DNA from: Sisyra terminalis
Lineage: Eukaryota; Arthropoda; Insecta; Neuroptera; Sisyridae
Reading direction: 5' to 3'
DNA length: 64,000 nucleotides
NCBI GenBank assembly: GCA_958496175.1
Contig: OY292280.1
Coordinates: 17,608,001-17,672,000 of the forward strand
Both the position numbers and the translations under genes were made by a program. The notes below the pieces were generated by a model, which was given only the letters and a program-made list of their open reading frames with translations, did no database searches and was not told the origin of the DNA. This document shows, in pieces, positions 1-9,425 of the stretch. How positions within the stretch are numbered: the first letter of the stretch is position 1; every line of letters begins with the position of its first letter.

Positions 1-3000
1 ATAATATTCTACTTTAATTTAGTGAAGGAAAACATCCCTTATGTACTTTTTATGCATTAGAAAATTGTCCTTTTTGAAAGTTTAAAACGATATTGCGGGT
101 GTCTTTTGGCACACAGGACAAAATTTTTTTTCTATTATATTTCACTTGATAGCCTTAATTCAGAATCCGTTGAGAAAACTAGACCTCATAATGAAAAGTC
201 ACCTTCTTTAAATGACCCAATATCAGCCGAATTTTTTCGCATAGACTTTCAACAATTTAATTTCCAGTTTCAATTTTCCAAAGATATACGTAACAAATGC
301 TTTTTTTTTTTGCATAGTGGTTAAGAATGGTTTAGTTTATAATATTCTACTTTAATTTAGTGAAGGAAAACATCCCTTATGTACTTTTTATGCATTAGAA
401 AATTGTCCTTTTTGAAAGTTTGAAACGATATTGCGGGTGTCTTTTGGCACACAGGACAAAATTTTTTTCCTATTATATTTCACTTGATAGCCTTAATTCA
501 AAATCCGTTGAGAAAACTAGACCTCATAATGAAAAGTCACCATCTTTAAGTGACCCAATATCAGTCGAATTTTTTCGCTTAGACTTTCAACAATTTAATT
601 TCCAGTTTCAATTTTCCAAAGATATACGTAACAAATGCTTTTTATTTTTTGCATAGTGGTTAAGAATGGTTTAGTTTATAATATTCAACTTTAATTTAGT
701 GAGGAAAACATCCCTTATGTCCTTTTTATGCATTAGAAAATTGTCCTTTTTGAAAGTTTGAAACGATATTGCGGGTGTCTTTTGGCACACAGGACAAATT
801 TGTTTTCCTGTTATATTTCACTTGATAGCCTTAATTCAAAATCCGTTGAGAAAACTAGACCTCATAATGAAAAGTCACCTTCTTTAAATGACCCAATATC
901 AGTCGAATTTTTTCGCATAGACTTTCAACAATTTAATTTCCAGTTTCAATTTTCCAAAGATATACGTAACAAATGCTTTTTATTTTTTGCATAGTGGTTA
1001 AGAATGGTTTAGTTTATAATATTCAACTTTAATTTAGTGAGGAAAACATCCCTTATATCCTTTTTATGCATTAGAAAATTGTCCTTTTTGAAAGTTTGAA
1101 ACGATATTGCGGGTGTCTTTTGGCACACAGGACAAAATTGTTTTTCTATTATATTTCACTTGATAGCCTTAATTCAAAATCCGTTGAGAAAACTAGACCT
1201 CATAATGAAAAGTCACCTTCTTTAAGTGACCCAATATCAGTCGAATTTTTTCGCTTAGACTTTCAACAATTTAATTTCCAGTTTCAATTTTCCAAAGATA
1301 TACGTAACAATTGCTTTTTATTTTTTGCATAGTGGTTAAGAATGGTTTAGTTTATAATATTCAACTTTTATTTAGTGAGGAAAACATCCCTTATGTCCTT
1401 TTTATGCATTAGAAAATTGTCCTTTTTGAAAGTTTGAAACGATATTGCGGGTGTCTTTTGGCACACAGGACAAAATTGATTTCCTATTATATTTCACTTG
1501 ATAGCCTTAATTCAGAATCCGTTGAGAAAACTAGACCTCATAATGAAAAGTCACCTTCTTTAAATGACCCAATATCAGTCGAATTTTTTCGCATAGACTT
1601 TCTACAATTTAATTTCCAGTTTCAATTTTCCAAAGATATACGTAACAAATGCTTTTCATTTTTTGCATAGTGGTTAAGAATGGTTTAGTTTATAATATTC
1701 AACTTTAATTTAGTGAGGAAAACATCCCTTATGTCCTTTTTATGCATTAGAAAATTGTCCTTTTTGAAAGTTTGAAACGATATTGCGGGTGTCTTTTGGC
1801 ACACAGGACAAAATTGTTTTCCTATTATATTTCACTTGATAGCCTTAATTCAGAATCCGTTGAGAAAACTAGACCTCATAATGAAAAGTCACCTTCTTTA
1901 AGTAACCCAATATCAGTCGAATTTTTTCCCTTAGACTTTCAACAATTTAATTTCCAGTTTCAATTTTCCAAAGATATACGTAACAAATGCTTTTTATTTT
2001 TTGCATAGTGGTTAAGAATGGTTTAGTTTATAATATTCTACTTTAATTTAGTGAAGGAAAACATCCCTTATGTACTTTTTATGCATTAGAAAATTGTCCT
2101 TTTTGAAAGTTTAAAACGATATTGCGGGTGTCTTTTGGCACACAGGACAAAATTTTTTTTCTATTATATTTCACTTGATAGCCTTAATTCAAAATCCGTT
2201 GAGAAAACTAGAACTCATAATGAAAAGTCACCTTCTTTAAGTAACCCAATATCAGTCGAATTTTTTCCCTTAGACTTTCAACAATTTAATTTCCAGTTTC
2301 AATTTTCCAAAGATATACGTAACAAATGCTTTTTATTTTTTGCATAGTGGTTAAGAATGGTTTAGTTTATAATATTCTACTTTAATTTAGTGAAGGAAAA
2401 CATCCCTTATGTACTTTTTATGCATTAGAAAATTGTCCTTTTTGAAAGTTTAAAACGATATTGCGGGTGTCTTTTGGCACACAGGACAAAATTTTTTTTC
2501 TATTATATTTCACTTGATAGCCTTAATTCAGAATCCGTTGAGAAAACTAGACCTCATAATGAAAAGTCACCTTCTTTAAATGACCCAATATCAGCCGAAT
2601 TTTTTCGCATAGACTTTCAACAATTTAATTTCCAGTTTCAATTTTCCAAAGATATACGTAACAAATGCTTTTTATTTTTTGCATAGTGGTTAAGAATGGT
2701 TTAGTTTATAATATTCTACTTTAATTTAGTGAAGGAAAACATCCCTTATGTACTTTTTATGCATTAGAAAATTGTCCTTTTTGAAAGTTTAAAACGATAT
2801 TGCGGGTGTCTTTTGGCACACAGGACAAAATTTTTTTTCTATTATATTTCACTTGATAGCCTTAATTCAGAATCCGTTGAGAAAACTAGACCTCATAATG
2901 AAAAGTCACCTTCTTTAAATGACCCAATATCAGTCGAATTTTTTCGCATAGACTTTCAACAATTTAATTTCCAGTTTCAATTTTCCAAAGATATACGTAA

Positions 3001-5168
3001 CAAATGCTTTTTATTTTTTGCATAGTGGTTAAGAATGGTTTAGTTTATAATATTCAACTTTAATTTAGTGAGGAAAACATCCCTTATATCCTTTTTATGC
3101 ATTAGAAAATTGTCCTTTTTGAAAGTTTGAAACGATATTGCGGGTGTCTTTTGGCACACAGGACAAAATTGTTTTTCTATTATATTTCACTTGATAGCCT
3201 TAATTCAAAATCCGTTGAGAAAACTAGACCTCATAATGAAAAGTCACCTTCTTTAAGTGACCCAATATCAGTCGAATTTTTTCGCTTAGACTTTCAACAA
3301 TTTAATTTCCAGTTTCAATTTTCCAAAGATATACGTAACAATTGCTTTTTATTTTTTGCATAGTGGTTAAGAATGGTTTAGTTTATAATATTCAACTTTT
3401 ATTTAGTGAGGAAAACATCCCTTATGTCCTTTTTATGCATTAGAAAATTGTCCTTTTTGAAAGTTTGAAACGATATTGCGGGTGTCTTTTGGCACACAGG
3501 ACAAAATTGATTTCCTATTATATTTCACTTGATAGCCTTAATTCAGAATCCGTTGAGAAAACTAGACCTCATAATGAAAAGTCACCTTCTTTAAATGACC
3601 CAATATCAGTCGAATTTTTTCGCATAGACTTTCTACAATTTAATTTCCAGTTTCAATTTTCCAAAGATATACGTAACAAATGCTTTTCATTTTTTGCATA
3701 GTGGTTAAGAATGGTTTAGTTTATAATATTCAACTTTAATTTAGTGAGGAAAACATCCCTTATGTCCTTTTTATGCATTAGAAAATTGTCCTTTTTGAAA
3801 GTTTGAAACGATATTGCGGGTGTGTTTTGGCACACAGGACAAAATTGTTTTCCTATTATATTTCACTTGATAGCCTTAATTCAGAATCCGTTGAGAAAAC
3901 TAGACCTCATAATGAAAAGTCACCTTCTTTAAATGACCCAATATCAGTCGAATTTTTTCGCATAGACTTTCAACAATTTAATTTCCAGTTTCAATTTTCC
4001 AAAGATATACGTAACAAATGCTATTTATTTTTTGCATAGTGGTTAAGAATGGTTTAGTTTATAATATTCAACTTTAATTAAGTGAGGAAAACATCCCTTA
4101 TGTCCTTTTTATGCATTTGAAAATTGTCCTTTTTGAAAGTTTGAAACGATATTGCGGGTGTCTTTTGGCACACAGGACAAAATTGTTTTCCTGTTATATT
4201 TCACTTGATAGCCTTAATTCAAAATCCGTTGAGAAAACTAGAACTCATAATGAAAAGTCACCTTCTTTAAGTGACCCAATATCAGTCGAATTTTTTCGCT
4301 TAGACTTTCAACAATTTAATTTCCAGTTTCAATTTTCCAAAGATATACGTAACAAATGCTTTTTATTTTTTGCATAGTGGTTAAGAATGGTATAGTTTAT
4401 AATATTCAACATTAATTTAGTGAGGAAAACATCCCTTATGTCCTTTTTATGCATTAGAAAATTGTCCTTTTTGAAAGTTTGAAACGATATTGCGGGTGTC
4501 TTTTGGCACACAGGACAAAATTGTTTTCCTATTATATTTCACTTGATAGCCTTAATTCAAAATCTTTGAGAAAACTAGACCTCATAATGAAAAGTCACCT
4601 TCTTTAAGTGACCCAATATCAGTCGAATTTTTTCGCATAGACTTTCAACAATTTAATTTCCAGTTTCAATTTTCCAAAGATATACGTAACAAATGCTTTT
4701 TATATTTTGCATAGTGGTTAAGAATGGTTTAGTTTATAATATTCAACTTTAATTTAGTGAGGAAAACATCCCTTATGTCCTTTTTATGCATTAGAAAATT
4801 GTCCTTTTTGAAAGTTTGAAACGATATTGCGGGTGTCTTTTGGCAGACAGGACAAAATTTTTTTTCTATTATATTTCACTTGATAGCCTTAATTCAAAAT
4901 CCGTTGAGAAATCTAGAACTCATAATGAAAAGTCACCTTCTTTAAGTGACCCAATATCAGTCGAATTTTTTCGCTTAGACTTTCAACAATTTAATTTCCA
5001 GTTTCAATTTTCCAAAGATATACGTAACAAATGTTTTTTTTTTTGCATAGTGGTTAAGAATGGTTTAGTTTATAATATTCAACTTTAATTTAGTGAGGAA
5101 AACATCCCTTATGTCCTTTTTATGCATTAGAAAATTGTCCTTTTTGAAAGTTTGAAACGATATTGCGG
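1..5168 (+). repeat. 338/339-bp satellite, array 1 (about 15 monomers)
   Basis: Head-to-tail tandem array that starts outside the window. Each monomer can be phased on the motif TTGAAACGATATTGCGGG, which recurs every 338 or 339 bases (for example near 420, 758, 1096, 1434, 1772). The one-base difference is mostly GTGAAGGAAAAC against GTGAGGAAAAC. Monomers differ at a few percent of sites. A block spanning roughly 900-1800 recurs at about 2930-3830, exactly 2031 bases (six monomers) later, with the same private variants such as TTATATCC at 1054 and 3085. The array ends where the last monomer changes from GCGGG to GCGGTTGTCC and passes into the complex unit. Each monomer has a 78-codon open frame starting at TTG, but most monomers have ATGCATTAG just upstream, so no ATG start is available; I do not treat it as a gene. 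Confidence 0.97.
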
Positions 5169-5245
5169 TTGTCCTTTTGCACTCAGGATAAAATAATTTT
5201 CACTCCACTCCTCACGTAAGGACATTGTTTAATAATTTATTTATA
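5169..5245 (+). repeat. Diverged satellite edge monomer at array-to-unit boundary
   Basis: The array does not stop abruptly. The sequence after GATATTGCGG becomes TTGTCCTTTTGCACTCAGG, clearly a mutated version of the monomer's GTGTCTTTTGGCACACAGG, then runs into CACTCCACTCCTCACGTAAG and GACATTGTTTAATAATTTA. The same sequence, reverse-complemented and attached to a recognisable monomer, lies at 31831-31888. The unit edge is therefore an older monomer variant. The equivalent edges are at about 23685, 48559 and 62398. Confidence 0.8.
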
Positions 5246-5940
5246 AAGTTTACGATTTTCGTGAAAAATTAACGATGGTTATCCCACGGTTTATTTTGGT
5301 GAAAAATTTTCTTTTCTCGAATTTGAAATAGATTGTTATATTATCGTTTAATACATTGTTACGAACCCGAAACTTTATCTGGATCGAAAACCATCCCTTA
5401 TTTGATCCCTTGACGTTACAAACACTTGAAGTTTGATGATTTCTTCTGCCACTTTGATTGTCGATTTCATCCCTTAAATGTGGTTTGTTTTCGGAAAAAT
5501 TTGCACAGCATGTACGGATGGACTTATATTTTTATGAAAAATTTCAAATAACCCTTACAAATTACAAATTAAACCATAAAGCAGCCCTAAAATTACCCGA
5601 GAAATGTTATTAAATGCAACATTTATGCAACCATTTATTTTGTATTTTACATTGGTGTAAGCAGATTGCCTTCCTAACTATATGATTTTTCACGATATTT
5701 CTCATATTATTTCCTATGTTATTGTACAAATATAGTACAACAACAACAAAAGAGTTGAATATCTTATTGGAATTTACGAGAAAACTTATTTTGTTTTCTT
5801 TTTGCGGAATTAAATTCTTAAAGTTGATTGTTGGTTTTGATTTACTTTAAAGAAGAGCAGTACATATTTGTTCATACGACAACAATGCATTACCGTTTCT
5901 TAGAATTTTAAATATCGAAAAAAATGGGGAAAAACATCAA
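5246..5940. other. Non-coding part of X, left section
   Basis: AT-rich sequence with stops in all frames. It contains CATCCCTTAAATGTGG followed by TTCGGAAAAATTTGCACAGC around 5473-5522, the first copy of a short duplicated module whose second copy is near 6249-6300. A further, more diverged copy lies in Y near 32870-32910, and a reverse-complement copy near 31405-31470. I see no gene, RNA gene or terminator structure here. Confidence 0.7.
5473..5530 (+). repeat. Duplicated module M1, copy 1
   Basis: About 58 bases: CATCCCTTAAATG..., then TTTTCGGAAAAATTTGCACA, then GCATGTACGGATGGACTTA. Copy 2 at 6249-6307 differs by a handful of substitutions (CGAGCTTGG for TGTGGTTTG, CCCAGC for CACAGC, GAACTTA for GGACTTA). 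The spacing is about 776 bases. This shows that X itself was built by an internal duplication before it was copied around the window. Confidence 0.75.
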
Positions 5941-6100
5941 AATGTTACTATGTATATTGACTCATTTTCCGGAAGTATTATGGAGCAGCTATGGTTTCAA
6001 TTTGTTTTGGAAAATTTCAAATATTTCGATCCCGAAAGAAAATTGAATTTTGTGATCTGAGAAATATTTATATATAAGTTTTTATTTAATGCAAACACGT

Positions 6101-6186
6101 GCAGTTGTAGCCGAGTGGATATGTTGAGAGAATCTAAAGCAACAATCACCGGGTTCGAACCTTGAAAATGTCATATTTTTTTTTTT
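6101..6186 (+). other. tRNA-derived Pol III unit (SINE-head-like), U1
   Basis: Box A TAGCCGAGTGG at 6108-6118 fits the TRGYNNARNGG consensus fully, and box B GGTTCGAACCT at 6152-6162 fits GGTTCGANNCC. They are 33 bases apart, as in a tRNA gene, and are followed within 15 bases by a T11 run at 6176-6186 that would terminate Pol III. A TGTTG/CAACA pairing is possible where an anticodon stem would sit, but with an over-long loop, and the D stem lacks its 3' half, so this is not a functional tRNA. SINE heads arise this way. Whether it is transcribed, or is only a relic promoter, cannot be read from sequence. Confidence 0.6.
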
Positions 6187-6248
6187 ATTATTTATTTATA
6201 TTTTGTTAAGTCTAGAAATAATGCCATAACGTCACCAAATTGCCGCGG

Positions 6249-6307
6249 TCATCCCTTAAACGAGCTTGGTTTTCGGAAAAATTTGCCCAGCATGTACGGA
6301 TGAACTT
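6249..6307 (+). repeat. Duplicated module M1, copy 2
   Basis: Second copy of the module at 5473-5530. It follows the first tRNA-like unit by about 60 bases. The equivalent in U2 is at about 24767-24825, in U3 about 49641-49699 and in U4 about 63479-63537. Confidence 0.75.
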
Positions 6308-6526
6308 AAGTTTTCGATTGGCATGCCTTTATTTCATATTCAATTTCCTACTCAATTTCATCTCTTAAGTGTGAAAAATCAAAAGCAGTAAGTAATTATA
6401 TTTAATTTTTAAATTTATTGCTTATTTCTAACATTTCTTATGTATTGACAATTCGAATTGTTTAGAATTTTGAATTAAGACAACGCCAAAATGCGATTCG
6501 TATTTTGTTGGAAGCTATGAGTACAT

Positions 6527-6545
6527 CCACCTGACTCACAGGTGG
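6527..6545. repeat. Short perfect hairpin with E-box arms
   Basis: CCACCTGACTCACAGGTGG: 7-base arms CCACCTG and CAGGTGG around the loop ACTCA. Both arms contain CAGGTG/CACCTG, an E-box core bound by bHLH or zinc-finger E-box proteins. It is kept in U2 and U3 X. In the inverted arm one side has decayed to CACCTATGAGTCAGGTGG. Function unknown. Confidence 0.6.
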
Positions 6546-6569
6546 CACTAAAAACTTAAGGTGGTTCAA

Positions 6570-6585
6570 TTGACATACATGTCAA
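6570..6585. repeat. 16-base palindrome TTGACATACATGTCAA
   Basis: Seven-base arms TTGACAT and ATGTCAA around AC. A partial repeat, ATACATGTCAATGCGACAGC, follows near 6619, so the element looks like a pair of ATGTCAA half-sites. It is conserved in every X copy I checked (around 25087, 49960, 63797, and inverted near 31112). It could be a protein-binding site or just a short inverted repeat. Confidence 0.5.
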
Positions 6586-7130
6586 GAGTTCACACGTTCT
6601 AGCATAGGTGGAGATACGATACATGTCAATGCGACAGCTAATTTTTGAAAGTTATTAGTTCATAATTGACTTTAGTTTATCCAAATAAATTTAATATTTA
6701 ATGTTATGGTCGTTTGATCTGATGGCCAATGTTACATTTTAACTTCATAAAATCAAAATCGAATAAATAAATGTGAAACAGGTAATATTTATTGTAAAAT
6801 TGTCGGTATGGGCGCAATGTTTATATGAGGTTATATGTACTTTCTGTTACTTTTGTAGATATTTTCCAACGTTTAACTAACTAATGAACGACAAAAATAA
6901 ATTTTTAAAATATATTTAAAAATAATTCATTCAGAGAAGAATCTAATCAAATAATCTGCAAATGTAAGCCACTGGGAGTGCAGCTTAAGTATTGTGAATA
7001 TCAGAAGAAAATCTCAATCCACGGGATAAACAGGAAGATAATAAAAGATCAGGTTTTGATCACCGAATTAGGCATAATAGCGACTTAAACCATGGTTGTA
7101 ATTGAAAGTCCTCCTCATGGAGAGCTGATT

Positions 7131-7250
7131 TTTGCAATACAGTTAAGAATGATTCAGTTTTAAATGGCAGCAATTTTCTGCGAAAGAAAACCATCTCTTA
7201 TATCCTTTTTATGTACTTGAAAATTGTCCTTTTTGAAACTTTGAAAAAAC
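7131..7250 (+). repeat. Diverged satellite fragment inside X (U1)
   Basis: TTTGCAATACAGTTAAGAAT... aligns with the satellite's TTTGCATAGTGGTTAAGAAT, then GAAAACCATCTCTTATATCC with GAAAACATCCCTTATGTCC, then TTGAAAATTGTCCTTTTTGA with nearly the same string in the monomer. The homology covers about a third of a monomer, at roughly three-quarters identity by eye, far below the identity among array monomers. It lies more than 2 kb from either array and is the same age class as the fragments in Y. Confidence 0.8.
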
Positions 7251-7425
7251 AGCCCATATCAGAAGAAGCAATCTTGCAACTTTGTTATTAAATGCAGAAG
7301 TTTAGCAACCATTGTTTCATTATGGAAATTAAATAAATGGGCTGCGCCATATGTTCCCCAGTATTCAAGTTAATGTCCCTAGAAAGTATAGTTTGTTTAA
7401 ATATTAATGAAATATATTTTTACAG

Positions 7426-7507
7426 ATCCAAATTACCAAGAAACTAAGGACCAAGACATTGTTTTTGCGCTGAAGAATGTATCATCATTTTGGGAGATAA
7501 ATGATTG
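7426..7507 (+). pseudogene. Exon-like segment A in X (U1)
   Basis: An 82-base segment bounded by ATATTTTTACAG on the left and GTAAGT on the right, good acceptor and donor signals. The phase starting PNYQETKDQDIVFALK is open from end to end and finishes in SSFWEIND. The next acceptor (CGTTCCAG) is at 7583, giving a possible 76-base intron. Joining the two gives TG|A, a stop at the junction, so the pair does not encode a continuous product past that point. No protein family is recognised. In U2 and U3 the matching exon in X'' can be joined to an upstream ORF; here no first exon is visible. Confidence 0.35.
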
Positions 7508-7583
7508 GTAAGTCGCTGTACTTTTGAGACCTCCAAATATTTTATTATTGATTTTTGATTATTTATTGATTTTTTCGTTCCAG

Positions 7584-7664
7584 AAGAAGCTGACCGATGA
7601 CAACGGGGAATTATTCATCGGAGTTGAGATGTTCATCATTTCCAAATGGACGTTTGAGGAATAA
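7584..7664 (+). pseudogene. Exon-like segment B in X (U1)
   Basis: Begins right after TTTTTCGTTCCAG. One frame gives 26 codons starting KKLTDDNGELFIGVEMF and ending at TAA 7662-7664. A second frame starts at ATG 7597 and stays open for 66 codons to 7797, with five cysteines and the string STKKITNGF. Copies at 50988-51188 (+) and 54599-54799 (-) keep the 66-codon frame. Other copies (about 26117, 30075, 33290, 57657) lose it because CAAGCAAATTCC is replaced by CATCAAATTCATAAAG. The loss in about half of the copies argues against selection on the frame. It could be a remnant of a captured host gene. Confidence 0.25.
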
Positions 7665-8059
7665 ATGTGGATCGTTGGAGGATCATCAAGCAAATTCCTG
7701 TGGGATATCAATTCCACAATTGATATCTACCAAGAAGATCACTAATGGATTTACTACAACAATCTGTGCTGTAAATTGTGTTTTAATAATTCAGTGAATG
7801 TGAAGTGATAAAGTGGTTTAAGTGATAAATAGTGAAAATATCTGAAAAATCATGAAAATTGTATTAACTTTATATTTCTATATGATTATAATAATTGATA
7901 CTTTTACATAAATTATATAAACTATTGTAATAATGGAGAAAATAATATTGAAATTTATTATAAACTGAATTGATATTTAATATTAATAAATTTATTTTAA
8001 TTGAATATATTTTTTCAATTCGTTTTTCCGCACCAATCCTCTTGAATTTTATATTTCAG

Positions 8060-8100
8060 AGTTATGATACAAAGAAAAGTTAAGATAATGCAACGAAGAG
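8060..8100 (+). other. Exon-like segment C in X (U1)
   Basis: Short piece between ATATTTCAG (acceptor) and GTAAGTAAGGTAAG (two overlapping strong donor motifs). It is repeated in all X copies, for example with acceptor near 26592 and 51450. It has no coding potential on its own. It is recorded because three acceptor/donor pairs in one orientation within 700 bases suggest a degraded intron-containing transcript. Confidence 0.3.
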
Positions 8101-8244
8101 GTAAGTAAGGTAAGTTCAATATTATTCGATAGATTATCGAATAATTCGATAAAGCCAATATCGAAAAATATCTCAACTTTTTGAAGTCCTTATCGATTTT
8201 TCATTATATATAAATTTTAATTTTCTGAAGAAACTCTTTTGAAA

Positions 8245-8290
8245 TACAAATTTGTCTTTGTCGATAAAAAGGATCAAGGAGCTTAAAATG
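8245..8290 (+). repeat. Border repeat, left copy (U1)
   Basis: TACAAATTTGTCTTTGTCGA followed by TAAAAAGGATCAAGGAGC and TTAAAA. A near-identical string (TACAAATTTGTTTTCTTGAA ... GGATCAAGGACCTAAAAG) lies at 9426-9468, so the 1.2-kb segment between them is flanked by direct repeats. The same border string sits at the satellite junctions of U2 and U3 and, inverted on itself, at the palindrome centres. It is the most consistently placed sequence in the units. Confidence 0.75.
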
Positions 8291-8329
8291 TTGCAATGTT
8301 TTTAGTAAAATTTTCCAACTTTAACATGG

Positions 8330-8540
8330 AGCAGCTATGGTTATAAGGTTTTTGGAAAATTCCAACTCCTTCGATCGAAATTTTTTTTCAATTTTCCAAA
8401 AATCTCATAAGAATTGTTTATATATGAGTTTTAAGGTCATTTACATATATCATCTGATAGCCGAGTCGTCTTGGTCGCCGTTGCTGTTGTTCGGAGTCGA
8501 GGTCCCTGGTTCGCATCCCGATTGGTCCCGGATTTTTATA
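8330..8540 (+). other. Second, diverged tRNA-like module (U1)
   Basis: Starts AACATGGAGCAGCTATGG, as does the first module (TTATGGAGCAGCTATGG near 5978), followed in both by GGAAAATT-rich sequence, a TTCGATC motif, ATATGAGTTTTA/ATAAGTTTTTA, and a tRNA-like head. Here box A is TAGCCGAGTCG (8458-8468, one change from consensus) and box B GGTTCGCATCC (8508-8518, one change), 39 bases apart. No T-run follows closely, so a Pol III transcript would not end cleanly. The parallel order shows that the two modules are old tandem copies of one ancestor. Confidence 0.55.
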
Positions 8541-8719
8541 AATTCTAATAATTGATTTCTCTTCCTTACAGTTTATAATATAACTAATTAACATTAATTC
8601 CTCATTCCAGACATTGTATCATCGAAATATTCGATCGAACAGTTCCAACCTTTCGGGGTTCGAAATGATCGATCGATGATGCTATATATTTTTCATTTTA
8701 TTTTTGCTCAATGGTTTTG

Positions 8720-8844
8720 TGACGTCACTCTTTTCATATATATGACGTCACACATACGTCGCCACCCAATGACGTCATTCCCGAAAATTTACCGAATTTT
8801 CGATTTTCGGGAAGTAGGACTCTGGGAATGGCTTAGTTACGTCA
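8720..8844. promoter_or_regulatory. TGACGTCA octamer cluster (U1)
   Basis: Perfect palindromic octamers TGACGTCA at 8720-8727, 8743-8750 and 8770-8777, plus TTACGTCA at 8837-8844. TGACGTCA is the classical CRE bound by CREB/ATF-type bZIP dimers. Three perfect copies in 58 bases of AT-rich DNA is far above chance. Copies in other units keep two or three of them: 27257 and 27310; 28891, 28918 and 28941; 34426, 34449 and 34476; 51985 and 52038; 53619 and 53669; 58794, 58817 and 58844. Regulatory use is inferred. Confidence 0.5.
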
Positions 8845-8973
8845 CGGGAGGCCTAAAAAGCATATCCTGAAGTCAATTTTTTCGGTTTTTATTTTTGGGG
8901 GGGAACCTCGAATTTTCGAATTTAGTGAAATGGGATTTCGGGAATGGCTTAGTTACGCTCTGAGAAGCCTAAA
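8824..8973 (+). repeat. Internal 116-bp direct duplication
   Basis: GGGAATGGCTTAGTTACG occurs at 8824 and again at 8940, each preceded by TTCGAATTT/TTCGATTTTC-type sequence and followed by a GAG..GCCTAAA string. The second copy lost the GTCA of the octamer (TTACGCTC for TTACGTCA). The duplication is present in all copies of X, so it predates their spread. Confidence 0.7.
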
Positions 8974-9425
8974 TATCATTTTAATTATATAATTTTTCAT
9001 TTTTTGGCGAAAAATTTTTGGGCCGGATTTCTAAAAAATCCCAAAAGTAGGCCTAAATTGGCGTTTTTTTTCACTTTTTCCAACTTTAAAGCCATTTGTA
9101 GCGATAACTATCGATCGTAGGGTAACGATAGTAGGCTCATTCGATAGCGCTTGAATTACTCTATCGATGGTATAAATTTGGTCCCGGAAAAGCTTAAGAG
9201 GAAAAACTTTTTTTTTTTTCTTCTGAGAAATTTTATTTCGTCGACCAAATGTACGTCGATTTTTTTCAAAAAAATGTTTGTCGAATTTCTCGATGAAAAT
9301 CACACCATAGCTATATTACGTTACAATCGAAACAAAAATCCAATTAAACCTAAAGTTTTCGATATCGTTAATGGTTTTATCGATATTTAAAATTCACCTA
9401 TTGTGCTAGCTAATGCTATTTAAAT
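8974..9425. other. Right section of X, CGATA-rich
   Basis: No gene. The stretch is rich in TCGATA/TATCGA words (GATAACTATCGATCGTAG, ACTCTATCGATGG, TCGATATCGTTAATGG) and reads open on both strands for 75-110 codons because of low complexity, not coding. TATCGATA, the core site of the insect factor DREF and related to BEAF-type sites, occurs intact near 9378 in U1, but in the other copies it is CGATA only. These words also make local hairpins likely. Confidence 0.5.

Larger units (their letters stand above)
6310..7130. other. Non-coding part of X, middle section
   Basis: About 0.8 kb without a convincing gene. It holds the hairpin and palindrome described separately (6527-6585) and several overlapping AT-rich ORF fragments. 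A frame around 6965-7170 is open for 61 codons in U2 and U3 (25495-25680 and 50369-50554) but broken by stops in U1, so it is not maintained. I see no further structure. Confidence 0.6.

Noticed and set aside
420..656. 78-codon ORF repeated in nearly every satellite monomer
   Set aside because: It starts at TTG; most monomers have ATG CAT TAG upstream, the monomer length is not a multiple of three across units, and many changes alter amino acids. Frame retention follows from sequence homogenisation.
4329..4511. Minus-strand 60-codon ORF across monomer boundaries
   Set aside because: Appears only where a few substitutions remove stops (again at 21153-21335); no conserved start context.
1..5168. 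CRISPR array
   Set aside because: Repeats are contiguous 338/339-base monomers with no spacers, in a eukaryotic context.
6101..6175. Functional tRNA gene
   Set aside because: Boxes A and B are intact but the D stem and acceptor stem do not pair and the anticodon loop is too long.
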